46,958 nt of DNA from Actinomyces sp. oral taxon 170 str. F0386 (GCF_000195595.1 NZ_GL882540.1:90048-137005); one strand, 5' to 3'; positions 1 to 9,300 are shown, counted from the first letter of the stretch. Numbers and translations: made by a program. The notes: generated by a model not told the origin, from the letters alone.

Positions 1-1752
1 GAAGGTGCGGATCGACTCGGCCCGCGAGACGGCGCGGTTCGTGCGCGCCACGGCCCGGTCCAGGGCGGCGAGGACCTGTGGATGGGTGGAGGCCTCGACG
101 ACGTCCATGGCCGCCAGCCCGTGGTTGCGCAGCCACTGGGGGAGCATCTCCTTGTCCAGCGTGATGAGCGCGGAGATGAAGGGCTCCCCGTCCCCGACGA
201 CGAGCACCTGGCTGATGAGCGGGTGGCCGCGCAGCCGGTCCTCGAGCTGGGTGGGGGCGACGTTCTTGCCGCCGGCGGTGACGATGAGCTCCTTCTTGCG
301 CCCAGTGATGCGCAGGTATCCGTCCTCGTCGAGGGCGCCGATGTCGCCGGTGCGGAACCAGCCGTCTGCCGTGAAGGAGTCAGCGGTGGCCTCGGGGTTG
401 TTGTGGTATGTGGAGAACACACCCAGACCCCGCACCTGGATCTCGTCGTCCTCACCGATGCGGATCTCGTTGCCGCACACGGGCGGGCCGACGGTGCCGA
501 TCTTGTTGAGCCAGTCGGTGTTGACGCTGACCGGCCCGATCGTCTCGGTCAGGCCGTAACCCTCCAGGATGACCAGTCCCAGTCCGCGGTAGAAGTGGCC
601 CAGACGCTGCCCCAGCGGTCCGCCGCCGGAGATGATGAAACGGGCATTGGGGCCCATGAGGGCCCGGATCCTGCGGAAGACCAGGCGATCGGCCACCGCA
701 TGGGCTTGCCGCAGGCGACGTGAGGGCCCATCGGAGGTGTCCAGGGCCCGGGAGTAGGCGATGGCGACCTTGGCCGCCCAGCGGAACAGCTTGAGCCTGG
801 ATCCGCCACCGGCCTTGGCATCGGCGGCGTTATAGATCTTCTCCAGAACGCGGGGGACGGCCAGGACGTAGGAGGGGGCGAAGGACTGCAGATCCGGCAG
901 GAGCGTCTTGACATCGGGAGTGTGTCCCAGCACGCCCTCCCCGGCCAGGGACAGCAGCTGAAGACAGCGGGCGTAGACGTGGGCCAGCGGCAGGAACAGC
1001 AGAAGGCGCACGTTACCGCCCCACAGGACGCCCGGAAGGTAACGCACCCCGTGGTAGGGGATGCCGACGGCGTTACGGTGGGTGAGCCTGACGCCCTTGG
1101 GGCGGCCGGTCGTGCCGGAGGTGTAGATGATGGAGTAGACGTCGTCAACCTTGAGGGCGTTGGAACGCTGGTCCACCTGCGAGGGGCTGACGCCCGAGCC
1201 GGCCTGGACGATGGTGGTGACGGCGTCGGAGTCCAGGGCAAGGACCTCGACCGTGTGCCCGATGCCGGCGACGGCGCCGCGCACGAGCTCGGCCAGGGTG
1301 CCGCTCTCGGTGATGACCAGGCACACGTCGGAGTCGGAGACGATCCACTCGATCTGCTCGGCCGAGCTCGTCTCGTAGATGGGGACCGAGATCAGGCCCG
1401 CTCGGGCGATGGCCATGTCCAGCAGGAACCAGTCGTAGGAGGTGTGTGCCATGATGCCGACGGCGCTGCCCGCTTCCAGCCCCATGCCGATGAGGCCGGC
1501 AGCCACATGGGCCACCTCCTCACCGAAGGCGCGGGCCGAGACCTCCTGCCAGTCACCCGACACCGAGGACTTTCGCGCTACGAGCGGCTTGTCGCCGGTG
1601 CGGGCGATGCGATCGGCGAGCAGCCACGGAACCGACCAGTGGGCCTCGGGCTGGAAGGGGATCTCGGTGCCGGAGACCCCGCCGGTCATGTGGCCGGGGT
1701 AGCGCGGCGGCCGGGTGCTGGCATCGTGGGGCGAGAAGGGGCGAGAGCTCAC
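1..1752 (-). CDS. long-chain acyl-CoA synthetase (AMP-forming), 3' end outside the window
   Basis: This enzyme should activate fatty acids with ATP to acyl-AMP and then acyl-CoA. On the minus strand the frame stays open for 584 codons from GTG at 1752 to the left edge, so the C-terminus is missing. Visible motifs are the P-loop YTSGTTGRPKG near residues 220-230, LEGYGLTET around 400, GWFRTGDIG and the hinge GRKKELIVTAGGKN. These are typical of the FadD15-like, AMP-forming FACS family. No ATG start covers the N-terminal region, so GTG 1752 is my choice; an in-frame ATG at 1689 is the alternative. The GTG has no clear Shine-Dalgarno. It is divergent from the sugar-transport operon. I am confident of the family; the chain-length preference cannot be read. 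Long plus-strand reading frames over this gene are codon shadows. Confidence 0.9.
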   Translation of the reverse strand, partial: MSSRPFSPHDASTRPPRYPGHMTGGVSGTEIPFQPEAHWSVPWLLADRIARTGDKPLVARKSSVSGDWQEVSARAFGEEVAHVAAGLIGMGLEAGSAVGIMAHTSYDWFLLDMAIARAGLISVPIYETSSAEQIEWIVSDSDVCLVITESGTLAELVRGAVAGIGHTVEVLALDSDAVTTIVQAGSGVSPSQVDQRSNALKVDDVYSIIYTSGTTGRPKGVRLTHRNAVGIPYHGVRYLPGVLWGGNVRLLLFLPLAHVYARCLQLLSLAGEGVLGHTPDVKTLLPDLQSFAPSYVLAVPRVLEKIYNAADAKAGGGSRLKLFRWAAKVAIAYSRALDTSDGPSRRLRQAHAVADRLVFRRIRALMGPNARFIISGGGPLGQRLGHFYRGLGLVILEGYGLTETIGPVSVNTDWLNKIGTVGPPVCGNEIRIGEDDEIQVRGLGVFSTYHNNPEATADSFTADGWFRTGDIGALDEDGYLRITGRKKELIVTAGGKNVAPTQLEDRLRGHPLISQVLVVGDGEPFISALITLDKEMLPQWLRNHGLAAMDVVEASTHPQVLAALDRAVARTNRAVSRAESIRTF

Positions 1753-1946
1753 AGGGTCATTGTGTCAGGCCACCGGGAAGGCGACGTTTCGTTGAGGCGA
1801 GAGAACGAGAGGGCGGCTGTGGAGGTTTTCACAGGCCGCTCGAGGCGGCCCTGCGGAGATCGCAGAGGAGTCACGGGGGAATCGCGCGGACCGGCGTCCG
1901 TGCTGGGGCGGGGCTCCTGTCGCAGGGACTGGAGAAAACGAATACG

Positions 1947-1982
1947 AAACGGTTTGACCGGCCGGTTACTGGTGTGTAACGT
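1947..1982 (+). promoter_or_regulatory. candidate promoter with LacI-type half-palindromes upstream of the sugar operon
   Basis: TTGACC at 1954-1959 and TAACGT at 1977-1982 are 17 bp apart. The -35 overlaps the near-palindrome AAACGGTTT (1947-1955) and the perfect palindrome ACCGGCCGGT (1957-1966). The -10 match is weak (3 of 6). The arrangement suits repression by the LacI protein encoded downstream, but that link is inference. The rest of the 323-base divergent gap (1753-2075) contains no gene that I can support. Confidence 0.35.
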
Positions 1983-1997
1983 GAGTCTCATGCCCAA

Positions 1998-2013
1998 GTC
2001 GACGCGCGTCGAC
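1998..2013. promoter_or_regulatory. perfect 16-bp palindrome, candidate operator
   Basis: GTCGACGCGCGTCGAC is a perfect inverted repeat with a CG centre, as in many LacI/GalR operators. It lies 62 bases before the binding-protein start and just after the candidate promoter. A leader hairpin is the alternative reading. The same operon system encodes a LacI regulator at 7275-8285. Confidence 0.4.
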
Positions 2014-2075
2014 GATGTGGGTCCTTCCGGAACGGAGCCGGTTGGCTCCGAAGCAGTTTCAAGGAGGAAACACGC

Positions 2076-3365
2076 ATGACTCCCCTACCCCGTCGTCAGT
2101 TCATCCAGGGCTCGGCCCTGGCGGCGGCGCTGGCCTCGATGGCGGCCTGCTCCACCTCCAGCGGGAACGACGACGGCCCCGTCACCTTTGAAGGCACCGG
2201 ACCGATCACCTGGGTCCAGGGCAAGGACAACTCGGCCGGCAAGGTCCAGGCCAGGATCGATGAGTGGAACAAGGCCAACCCCGGCGAGGAGGTCAAGCTC
2301 ATCGAGCTCTCCGCGGAGGCCGACCAGCAGCGCACGGCATTGGTCAATGCCGCCAGGATCAACTCCAACGCCTACGACGTCGTCTCCCTGGACAACGTCT
2401 GGGTCTCCGAGTTCGCCGCCAACCGGTGGGTGGTCGAGCTGCCCGAGGATGAGCTCAAGAACGACGATATCCTTGAGCCCGTCTGGCAGACAGGCATCTA
2501 CAAGGACAAGCTCTTCGCCGTTCCGTTCCACACGGATGCCCCGGTGATGTTCTACCGCAAGGACTTCCTGAAACAGGCCGGCGTCGAGGTTCCGACGACG
2601 TGGGACGAGGTCAAGACCGCCATCGACGCGGTGCGGGCACTGCCCGGTCACGAGAGTATCGGCGGCTTCGGAGGGCAGTTCGCCAAGTACGAGGGGCTGA
2701 CCTGCTGTGCCTCGGAATTCATCCACACCGCCGGCGGCGGCTTCTACGACGACAACAAGGTCATCCTCGACTCCAGCGAGTCGGCCACGGGGCTGGAGTG
2801 GCTCATCGACGGCTTCTCCCAGGGCTACATCCCCAAGGAGTCCCTGGAGTGGAAGGAGGAGGACGGCCGTAACGCCTTCGAGAAGGGCGACCTCCTCTTC
2901 TACCGCCAGTGGCCCTACCAGTACGCCAACAGCAAGGACGCCCTGGGGACGGAGAAGTTCGACGTCGCCGCCCTGCCGAGCATCGACGGCAAGGCCTTCC
3001 TTCCGACCCTGGGCGGACACAACTGCGCCATCACCAAGGCGTCGAAGAACAAGGCCACCGCTTTGAAGTTCGTCAAGTGGTGGATCAGCGAGGACTCCGA
3101 ACGCTACCAACTGGAAACTCAGACACTCGCACCGATCCTCGGTTCCCTCTATGAGGATCCCGAGCTCCTCAAGGACTTCCCCTACCTGCCGATCCTCAAG
3201 AAGAGCCTTGAGAACGCCAAGAGCCGGCCCCAGGCCGTCTTCTACAGCGACGTCACCGCGAAGATCCAGGACAGCATCTACCCCGCGATCCAGCAGCCGG
3301 GAAGCCGGTCCTCTCAGGACGTCATCACCGCCCTGAGCAACGAGCTGAAGAAGCTGGAGGGGTAA
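2076..3365 (+). CDS. sugar ABC transporter substrate-binding lipoprotein (CUT1, family 1)
   Basis: This is an extracytoplasmic receptor that captures an oligosaccharide for the two permeases downstream. It has 429 residues. The N-terminus carries a Tat-like RRQF motif (residues 6-9), a hydrophobic stretch and a lipobox SMAAC with the lipidated Cys at 25, so it should be exported and anchored to the membrane. The mature part has features of family 1 solute-binding proteins, for example the FYRKDFLKQAGVEVPTTWDE segment. The start is well supported by AAGGAGG about 10 bases upstream. It is followed by MalF- and MalG-type permeases and an alpha-glucosidase, so an alpha-glucoside is the likely ligand; this is inferred from context. 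No ATPase gene accompanies the set. Confidence 0.92.
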   Translation: MTPLPRRQFIQGSALAAALASMAACSTSSGNDDGPVTFEGTGPITWVQGKDNSAGKVQARIDEWNKANPGEEVKLIELSAEADQQRTALVNAARINSNAYDVVSLDNVWVSEFAANRWVVELPEDELKNDDILEPVWQTGIYKDKLFAVPFHTDAPVMFYRKDFLKQAGVEVPTTWDEVKTAIDAVRALPGHESIGGFGGQFAKYEGLTCCASEFIHTAGGGFYDDNKVILDSSESATGLEWLIDGFSQGYIPKESLEWKEEDGRNAFEKGDLLFYRQWPYQYANSKDALGTEKFDVAALPSIDGKAFLPTLGGHNCAITKASKNKATALKFVKWWISEDSERYQLETQTLAPILGSLYEDPELLKDFPYLPILKKSLENAKSRPQAVFYSDVTAKIQDSIYPAIQQPGSRSSQDVITALSNELKKLEG

Positions 3366-3459
3366 GGCCTCCGGCACAACGGCTGCTGCCGTGGGCAGAG
3401 CCCTGAGACACACCGGTTATGCCAACAACGACAGTCACAAGGACGGTCAAAGGACACCC

Positions 3460-4497
3460 ATGAGTACAACGACGCACTCCGAACAAGTCGTCAATCACCA
3501 GTCCAAGAGCTCCAAGGCACAGGCCCGTCTGGCCTGGTTGCTCATCTCACCGACGGTGCTGGTGCTGACCATCGTCATCCTCATCCCCATCGCCCAGTCC
3601 CTCTACCAGTCGCTCTACGGGCGGCCCCGGCTGGGGGACGATGGCTTCTTCTCCACCACCGAGCCCTTCGTGGGCCTGAAGAACTACACCGACATCTTCA
3701 CCAGCGCCGGCGAGCGGTTCTGGGTCGCCTTCTACAACACGACCCTCTTCGGCGTGGTCACCGTGCTCCTGGAGACCGTCCTGGGCGTGGCCATGGCGCT
3801 CATCATGCACAAGGCGATGAAGGGGCGTGGCATTGTGCGCGCCTCCATCCTCGTGCCCTGGGCGATCCCCACGGCCGTCTCCGCCATCCTGTGGGGCTGG
3901 ATCTTCAACCAGAACGGCGTCGCCAACGCCATCCTGGGTCAGCACGTGATGTGGGCCTCGGGGGACCTGAGCGCCAAGACGGCCATCATCATCGCCGACG
4001 TGTGGAAGACGGCCCCCTACATCGGGCTGCTCACCCTGGCCGGGCTCCAGCTCATCCCCGACGAGGTCTACGAGGCGGCCAAGATCGACGGGGCGAGCGC
4101 CTGGAAGCGCTTCACCTCCATCACCCTGCCGCTGGTCAAGCCCGCGCTCGTGGTGGCCGTGGTCTTCCGCGCCCTGGACGCCCTGCGCATGTTCGACCTG
4201 CCCTACATCCTCATCGGCCCCCGGAAGGGCAGCGTGGAGACCCTTTCCATGCTCGTTCAGGACGAGAGCTCCAACTCGCGCTTCGGCAGCGCCGCGGCCT
4301 ACGCCCTCATCCTGTTCCTCTACGTCTTCGTCTTCGCCATCGCCTTCCTCAAGATCACCAACACCGACCTCAGCGGCAACGATGAGGCTCGACGCAAGCG
4401 CAACGAGCGCAAGCTGCCGGTCAGCGCCTTCTTCAAGCGCTCCGGCTCCTCCGCCCCGGTCTCCCAGACGGCTACTGAAAGGAGCCAGCAGGCATGA
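3460..4497 (+). CDS. sugar ABC transporter permease, MalF/UgpA type
   Basis: This is an inner-membrane permease of a CUT1 importer, 345 residues. Several hydrophobic segments are visible, the first at LAWLLISPTVLVLTIVILI. The EAA-type cytoplasmic loop EAAKIDGASAWKRF, which docks on the ATPase, is present near residues 205-218. I chose ATG 3460 because AAAGGA lies just upstream; a further-upstream in-frame start would add a tail with no membrane-protein character. The short N-terminal extension before the first helix and the Ser-rich C-terminus are hydrophilic. The gene overlaps the next permease by ATGA, which suggests translational coupling. It pairs with the downstream permease and the binding protein. 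Confidence 0.92.
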   Translation: MSTTTHSEQVVNHQSKSSKAQARLAWLLISPTVLVLTIVILIPIAQSLYQSLYGRPRLGDDGFFSTTEPFVGLKNYTDIFTSAGERFWVAFYNTTLFGVVTVLLETVLGVAMALIMHKAMKGRGIVRASILVPWAIPTAVSAILWGWIFNQNGVANAILGQHVMWASGDLSAKTAIIIADVWKTAPYIGLLTLAGLQLIPDEVYEAAKIDGASAWKRFTSITLPLVKPALVVAVVFRALDALRMFDLPYILIGPRKGSVETLSMLVQDESSNSRFGSAAAYALILFLYVFVFAIAFLKITNTDLSGNDEARRKRNERKLPVSAFFKRSGSSAPVSQTATERSQQA

Positions 4498-5357
4498 GCA
4501 CCTCCACCGCCGTACCGGTCAACAAGACCAAGAGGGACTGGGGGAGCGTCTTCTCCACCGTCGGTATCGTCCTCATCGTCATCTACTGCCTGGCGCCCTT
4601 CTACTGGATGCTGGTCTCCTCCCTGCGTCCTGACAAGGAGATCTTCGAGAACAGCTGGTGGCCCCGGCACGTCTCCTTCGAGAACTACAAGGCGGTCTTC
4701 TCCTCGAAGAACGACTTCGCCAACGGCCTGATCAACTCCCTGGTCGTGTCGATCGTCGTGACGATCGTGGCGCTGGCCGTAGCGACCTTTACCGCTTACG
4801 CCCTGGCGCGCCTCGACTTCCGGGGCAAGGGTGTGCTGATGCTCCTCATCATCGCCACCTCGATGTTCCCGCTCGTGGCCATCATCGTGCCTCTGCTGAA
4901 GAACTTCGCCGCCTGGGGCTGGACGGACACCTACCAGGCAATGATCGTCCCGGATCTGTCCTTCTCACTGCCACTGGCCGTGTGGAACCTGACGAGCTTC
5001 TTCAGGCAGATGCCCCAGGAGCTGGAGCAGTCCGCCATGGTCGACGGTTGCACCCCCGGCCAGGCCTTCCGCAAGGTCATCCTGCCACTGGCCGCACCGG
5101 GAATCTTCACCACCGCCATCATCATCTTCATCGGCGCCTGGAACGAGTTCCTCGTGGCCGTCACGATGATCGTCAACCCCTCCATGCAGCCGGCCACAGT
5201 GCTGCTGTCGAAGTTCACCGGGGACTCCCAGTTCAACACGCCCTTCGGGTCCCAGATGGCCGCCGGCGTCATCATGACGCTGCCGCTGGTCCTCATGGTG
5301 CTCTTCTTCCAGCGTCGGATCGTGGCGGGTCTGGCCGCCGGTGGCCTCAAGCAGTAG
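4494..5357 (+). CDS. sugar ABC transporter permease, MalG/UgpE type
   Basis: This is the second permease of the CUT1 importer, 287 residues, starting in an ATGA overlap with the preceding permease and preceded by GAAAGGAG. The N-terminal helix (VGIVLIVIYCLAPFYWMLVS), the SLRP segment after it and the EAA-loop motif EQSAMVDGCTPGQAF are typical of MalG-like proteins. It should form a heterodimer with its neighbour. The Gly of the EAA motif is present. The operon ends here with a strong hairpin at 5408-5448. No cognate ATPase (MalK/MsmK) is encoded in the window, so a shared ATPase elsewhere is likely. Confidence 0.92.
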   Translation: MSTSTAVPVNKTKRDWGSVFSTVGIVLIVIYCLAPFYWMLVSSLRPDKEIFENSWWPRHVSFENYKAVFSSKNDFANGLINSLVVSIVVTIVALAVATFTAYALARLDFRGKGVLMLLIIATSMFPLVAIIVPLLKNFAAWGWTDTYQAMIVPDLSFSLPLAVWNLTSFFRQMPQELEQSAMVDGCTPGQAFRKVILPLAAPGIFTTAIIIFIGAWNEFLVAVTMIVNPSMQPATVLLSKFTGDSQFNTPFGSQMAAGVIMTLPLVLMVLFFQRRIVAGLAAGGLKQ

Positions 5358-5407
5358 CGCCGATGCGGCCACCCGGACCGCTATAGGGTTCGCGCGTCAC
5401 CCGTATC

Positions 5408-5448
5408 CCTCTGCGGGGCGGCAGCACGGCGCCGCCGCCCCGCAGAGG
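5408..5448. terminator. strong intrinsic-type hairpin after the transporter genes
   Basis: A perfect 15-bp stem is formed by 5408-5422 (CCTCTGCGGGGCGGC) and 5434-5448, with an 11-base loop. It lies 50 bases after the permease stop. There is no T run, as is common in actinobacteria. It should end or attenuate transcription before the alpha-glucosidase. Confidence 0.75.
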
Positions 5449-5511
5449 ACGTCTGGGCCTCTGCAGTCCGTTCCGTGACTGTCCTTCCTGCTACCTCTTC
5501 CTATCCGCCTC

Positions 5512-5527
5512 GCCGCAACGTCGCGGC
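5512..5527. promoter_or_regulatory. candidate LacI operator upstream of the alpha-glucosidase
   Basis: An inverted repeat GCCGC-AACGTC-GCGGC contains an AACGT core like many LacI/GalR operators; the inner 12 bases match their reverse complement at 10 positions. It lies 19 bases before the alpha-glucosidase start. Its role is inferred from the position and the neighbouring LacI gene. I see no clear ribosome-binding site after it. Confidence 0.3.
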
Positions 5528-5545
5528 CCGACCAGGACCCGCCCC

Positions 5546-7294
5546 ATGACCTCAACCGACGACTCTCGCTCCCAGATTCTGACACGGCGGACTGACATCG
5601 ATGCCTGGTGGCGCGATGCCGTCATCTACCAGATCTACCCCCGCTCCTTCGCCGACGCCAACGGTGACGGCATCGGCGATATCCAGGGGATCCGGGAGCA
5701 CGTCGACCACCTGGTCGCGCTCGGTGTCGACGCCGTGTGGCTCTCGCCCTTCTACCCCTCGCCCCAGGTTGACGCCGGCTACGATGTGTCCGACTACTTC
5801 GACCTGGCTCCCGAGTACGGCTCCCTGGAGGACCTTGATGCCCTCATCGCCGACCTTCACGCCGTCGGCATCCGCATAGTCATCGACCTGGTCCCCAACC
5901 ACTCCTCCGACCAGCACGAGTGGTTCCGGGCCGCCCTGGCCGCGGGTCCCGGTTCCCCCGAGCGGGACCGCTACATCTTCCGCCACAGCGATGACGGTGC
6001 CCCGAACAACTGGGGCTCGCTCTTCGGCGGACCGGCCTGGCAGCCGGTGGAGCCGCTCACCGGGCGCAACCAGGACCAGGGCTGGTACTACCTGCACCTC
6101 TTCGCCGCCGAGCAGCCCGACTTCAACTGGTCCAACGAGGACGTCCACGAGCACTTCCGTACCTTCCTGCGCTTCTGGGTGGAGCGCGGTATTGACGGGT
6201 TCCGCGTGGACGTCGCCCACGGACTGGTCAAGGCCGAGGGCCTGCCTGACGACGACCTCGGCCCGGACCGGTGGAACGTCATCGGCTCCGAGGACGGGGC
6301 CGGGCGTGAGAAGCTGCCCGATGTCGGCCCGGCCTTCAACCAGCCCGGAGTCCACGACGTCTACCGCGAGTGGCGCCGCGTCCTGGACGAGGTCGGCACG
6401 GACATCCTCATGGTCGCTGAGGCCTGGGTACCCACCGAGGCGGATGCCGCCCTGTACGTGCGTGCCGACGAGATGAGACAGGCCTTCAACTTCCCCTTCC
6501 TGGTCGCCGGGTGGGACGCCGTCGAGCTGCGCCGGGTCATCGACGTCTCCCTGGCCGAGTACGGGGCCGTCGGGGCTCCTGCCACCTGGGTGCTGTCCAA
6601 CCACGACGTCGTGCGCCACGCCTCCCGTCTGTCCTACCCCGCCGATATGGACACCGATCCCGGGATCGGACCGAGGGACCCTCAGCCCGACGTCGAGCTC
6701 GGCCTGGCTCGGGCACGCGCCGCAACCCTGTTCATGCTGGGTCTGCCCGGTAGCGCCTACCTCTACCAGGGCGAGGAGCTGGGGCTGCCCGAGCACACCA
6801 CCATGGAGGACGAGGCCCGCCAGGACCCCTTGTGGGAGCGCACCAACCACCTCGTGCCGGGGCGTGACGGTTGCCGCGTCCCCCTGCCCTGGACGCGGGA
6901 CGGGGCCTCGCACGGCTACAACACCACCGGCCGCACCTGGCTGCCCCAGCCCGAGGGCTGGGGCCAGTACTCACCCGAGGCCCAGGAAGGGCGGGAGGGC
7001 TCCACCCTCACCCTGTACCGCCGGGCCATCGCCCTGCGCCGTGAGCGCCGGCTCGGCCGTGGGGCCGTAGAGTGGCTGGTGTCAGAACCCGGAGTCCTTG
7101 TCCTGCGCAACGGAATGACAGGCGTCGTCCTCAACACCACCGATCACTCGGTGACTCTCAAGGGCTCCGGCGGCCCGCTCCTCACCTCCTGGCACCCGGA
7201 CGATCAGGGCGGGACGGGACTCGTCGTGCCGCCCAATGGAGCCTGCTGGCTGGAGCTACCTGCGGGAGGACTCGATGGCGGCGACCCGCGCTGA
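5546..7294 (+). CDS. alpha-glucosidase, glycoside hydrolase family 13
   Basis: This is a cytoplasmic retaining alpha-glucosidase, 582 residues, the usual length for GH13 exo-glucosidases. The four conserved regions are visible: DLVPNH (His119), GFRVDVAH with nucleophile Asp222, EAW with acid/base Glu292, and SNHD with Asp354. The DANGDGIGD calcium-type loop is at about 37-45. GFRVDVAHGLVK resembles actinobacterial alpha-1,4-glucosidases rather than strict oligo-1,6-glucosidases, but specificity is not certain. It follows the transporter after a terminator and overlaps the LacI gene by 20 bases. It probably hydrolyses the imported oligosaccharide. A trehalose- or sucrose-acting member of GH13 is the main alternative. 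The start lacks an obvious Shine-Dalgarno. Confidence 0.9.
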   Translation: MTSTDDSRSQILTRRTDIDAWWRDAVIYQIYPRSFADANGDGIGDIQGIREHVDHLVALGVDAVWLSPFYPSPQVDAGYDVSDYFDLAPEYGSLEDLDALIADLHAVGIRIVIDLVPNHSSDQHEWFRAALAAGPGSPERDRYIFRHSDDGAPNNWGSLFGGPAWQPVEPLTGRNQDQGWYYLHLFAAEQPDFNWSNEDVHEHFRTFLRFWVERGIDGFRVDVAHGLVKAEGLPDDDLGPDRWNVIGSEDGAGREKLPDVGPAFNQPGVHDVYREWRRVLDEVGTDILMVAEAWVPTEADAALYVRADEMRQAFNFPFLVAGWDAVELRRVIDVSLAEYGAVGAPATWVLSNHDVVRHASRLSYPADMDTDPGIGPRDPQPDVELGLARARAATLFMLGLPGSAYLYQGEELGLPEHTTMEDEARQDPLWERTNHLVPGRDGCRVPLPWTRDGASHGYNTTGRTWLPQPEGWGQYSPEAQEGREGSTLTLYRRAIALRRERRLGRGAVEWLVSEPGVLVLRNGMTGVVLNTTDHSVTLKGSGGPLLTSWHPDDQGGTGLVVPPNGACWLELPAGGLDGGDPR

Positions 7295-8285
7295 CGTGGC
7301 CAGGGCGGCGGGGGTGTCGCCCTCGACCGTCACCTACGTTCTCTCCGGTCAGCGCTCGACGCGCTCGAGCACCCGCGAGCGGGTCATGCGGGCCGTGCGC
7401 GAGCTCGACTACCAGCCCAACATCGCTGCCCGCTCCCTGGCCTCGCCGGTGCTGCGCACCGTGGGGATCCTGTTCCGGCGTCAGCGCTCGACCATCGACG
7501 CCAACGACCTCGACTATGTCGACGGTGTGCGCCGGGCCCTGGAGCCCAGCGGGATCCAGGTCGTCATCCCGGCCATGAAGTCCTCCGCTCCGCTCATCGA
7601 GCTGCGCTCGCTCGTGCGCTCCGGTGCCCTAGGGGGCGTGGTCCTCATGGACGTGGCTGAGGATGACGAGCGTGAGGCGATGCTCCTAGATGAGAAGGTT
7701 CCCACCGTCCTGATCGGTGCTTCAGCCAGGAGCGGTGGGGCCCCGGGCGTTGATACCGACTTCGCCCAGATGGCGCGCGCAGCCGTGGATCACCTGGCCG
7801 GACTCGGGCACCGGTGCATCGTCGCACTCATGCGGGAGACCGCCCACGACTACTCCCATGCGCGCCAGGACCAGGCCCGTGAGCTTCTGCGTGCCGCGGA
7901 CAACCTGGGCGTGGATGTCCTCGTGCGCCAGGTGCCGGAGCTGGCACTGGCCGGTGGCGACATCGTGGGAGCCGACGGCCTGGCGGGGGCGAGCACCGCC
8001 GTCGTCTCCAACAACCCGGCGGCCGTGGTGGGGCTCGTCTGTGCGGCACAGGCCCGTGGACTGTCCATTCCTGCGGACCTGTCCGTGCTCACCCTCGGGG
8101 TCAGGCAGGACAGCGGCCGTCAGGGGGCCTTCAGCGAGCTCAGCGTGGACCGCGAGGCGATGGGGGCTGCAGTGGGTTCTCTGCTGCTGGCCCGCCTCAG
8201 GGGAGAACCGGTTCCGGCCGAGCGCAGCACGCTCATGTCCGCAGTGCTGAGTGACCGTGGATCTACAGCGCGCTGCCGGAGTTGA
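7275..8285 (+). CDS. LacI-family transcriptional regulator
   Basis: This is a sugar-responsive repressor of 336 residues. The N-terminal helix-turn-helix (ADVARAAGVSPSTVTYVLSG) and the hinge helix (LDYQPNIAARSLAS) are clear, followed by a periplasmic-binding-protein-like effector domain. I chose ATG 7275 because GGGAGGA stands 5-11 bases upstream and the DNA-binding domain begins immediately; a longer frame upstream lies within the alpha-glucosidase. The 20-base overlap with that gene suggests co-transcription. It likely controls the transporter and glucosidase through the palindromes at 1947-2013 and 5512-5527 (inference). The C-terminus is ordinary for the family. Confidence 0.92.
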   Translation: MAATRADVARAAGVSPSTVTYVLSGQRSTRSSTRERVMRAVRELDYQPNIAARSLASPVLRTVGILFRRQRSTIDANDLDYVDGVRRALEPSGIQVVIPAMKSSAPLIELRSLVRSGALGGVVLMDVAEDDEREAMLLDEKVPTVLIGASARSGGAPGVDTDFAQMARAAVDHLAGLGHRCIVALMRETAHDYSHARQDQARELLRAADNLGVDVLVRQVPELALAGGDIVGADGLAGASTAVVSNNPAAVVGLVCAAQARGLSIPADLSVLTLGVRQDSGRQGAFSELSVDREAMGAAVGSLLLARLRGEPVPAERSTLMSAVLSDRGSTARCRS

Positions 8286-8376
8286 TGCGCAGACGCGAAG
8301 TCAGCCGGATGGTTGCACAATGTGCCAGACTCGGTGGTGAGCCGATGTCGGGAGAAGTGCGCTGAGAGGTGATGGG

Positions 8377-9300
8377 ATGTCGCCGAACAGGACGCGGGTG
8401 GTCAGTGTTGTCGTCGGACTCCTGGCTGTGTCCGTAGTCTGTCTGACCGTACTCCCATGGCTGGTCCCCAGGATTCAGGAGGCGGTGCGGGACAAGCCCG
8501 ACCCTGACCTCATTCTGTCAGCGATCAAGAAGCATCAGGCGGTGCTGGATGTTGAGTGGACTGACGCGGAGGCCTCCACGGGGGCATCGCCACCCACGCG
8601 CGCCGAGACGACCATCCGCGATCTGCGTGAGCGACTGGCTCAGGACGGCATCCCAGTGACCTCCGCGACGAGCGAAGTAAGGCGCATCAGGGCCACCTAC
8701 CAGGATGACGGCAGCGTTCATTCGATAGCCGAGGTCTCCACATCAAAGACCTACGCAGATGGTTCCGGTACGACCAGCTTGGAGACGAACCGCCACGACC
8801 TCACCCTGACCGGGAACGACACCCGTGGGTACTCAGTGGTAGGCGACGAGATCGTTGATCCAGCACGTCCCAGTCCTCCCGATGACATCCGCCACCGAGC
8901 CGACCTGATGGCGCTGGGGGTGAGCATCGTGTTCGCCGCGATCGCCGTCGTCGCGGTGGCGCTGTCCCGGCGGAATCGAGCCCACCTGCCCCGTTGCCTC
9001 GCCTGGCTTCCCTTCGGTGGTGCCTTCGCACTGATGATCGGGCTCGCCTGGGGCTATACGGTCGGCAACGCCAGCATTCAGGACGACTACAGGGACGACA
9101 CGCTGAGCTGCAACGGGGAGCGTCTCACTTCGCTCGACTCCCGGCTCACCCCCTTCTTCTCACGCGACTGCGTGACTCAGAGCCGAATCGACGTTCTTGC
9201 AGCCCTGCTGGCCGCCATTGCCTTCGTCCTCATCGAGTACCGGATCCTGCTGAGCCTTCGGGCGCGGACCGATCCCCTGAACCTGCCCGGTGCGCCCTAG
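8377..9300 (+). CDS. unknown membrane protein with four predicted helices
   Basis: I do not recognise this 307-residue protein. A signal-anchor-like helix lies near residues 8-31 (VVSVVVGLLAVSVVCLTVLPW), followed by a soluble region of about 130 residues rich in charged and Ser/Thr residues. Three hydrophobic segments follow, around 178-197, 205-227 and 265-285. Two Cys residues lie in the loop between the last two helices (LSCNGERL and SRDCVTQ) and could form a disulfide outside the cell. The ATG at 8377 is the only reasonable start. It stands alone between the LacI gene and a convergent valS, and ends at a strong hairpin. No function is proposed. Confidence 0.7.
   Translation: MSPNRTRVVSVVVGLLAVSVVCLTVLPWLVPRIQEAVRDKPDPDLILSAIKKHQAVLDVEWTDAEASTGASPPTRAETTIRDLRERLAQDGIPVTSATSEVRRIRATYQDDGSVHSIAEVSTSKTYADGSGTTSLETNRHDLTLTGNDTRGYSVVGDEIVDPARPSPPDDIRHRADLMALGVSIVFAAIAVVAVALSRRNRAHLPRCLAWLPFGGAFALMIGLAWGYTVGNASIQDDYRDDTLSCNGERLTSLDSRLTPFFSRDCVTQSRIDVLAALLAAIAFVLIEYRILLSLRARTDPLNLPGAP

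Noticed and set aside
922-2079. 385-codon plus-strand open frame across the acyl-CoA synthetase start
   Set aside because: It overlaps conserved synthetase sequence on the other strand and shows only shadow-like composition.
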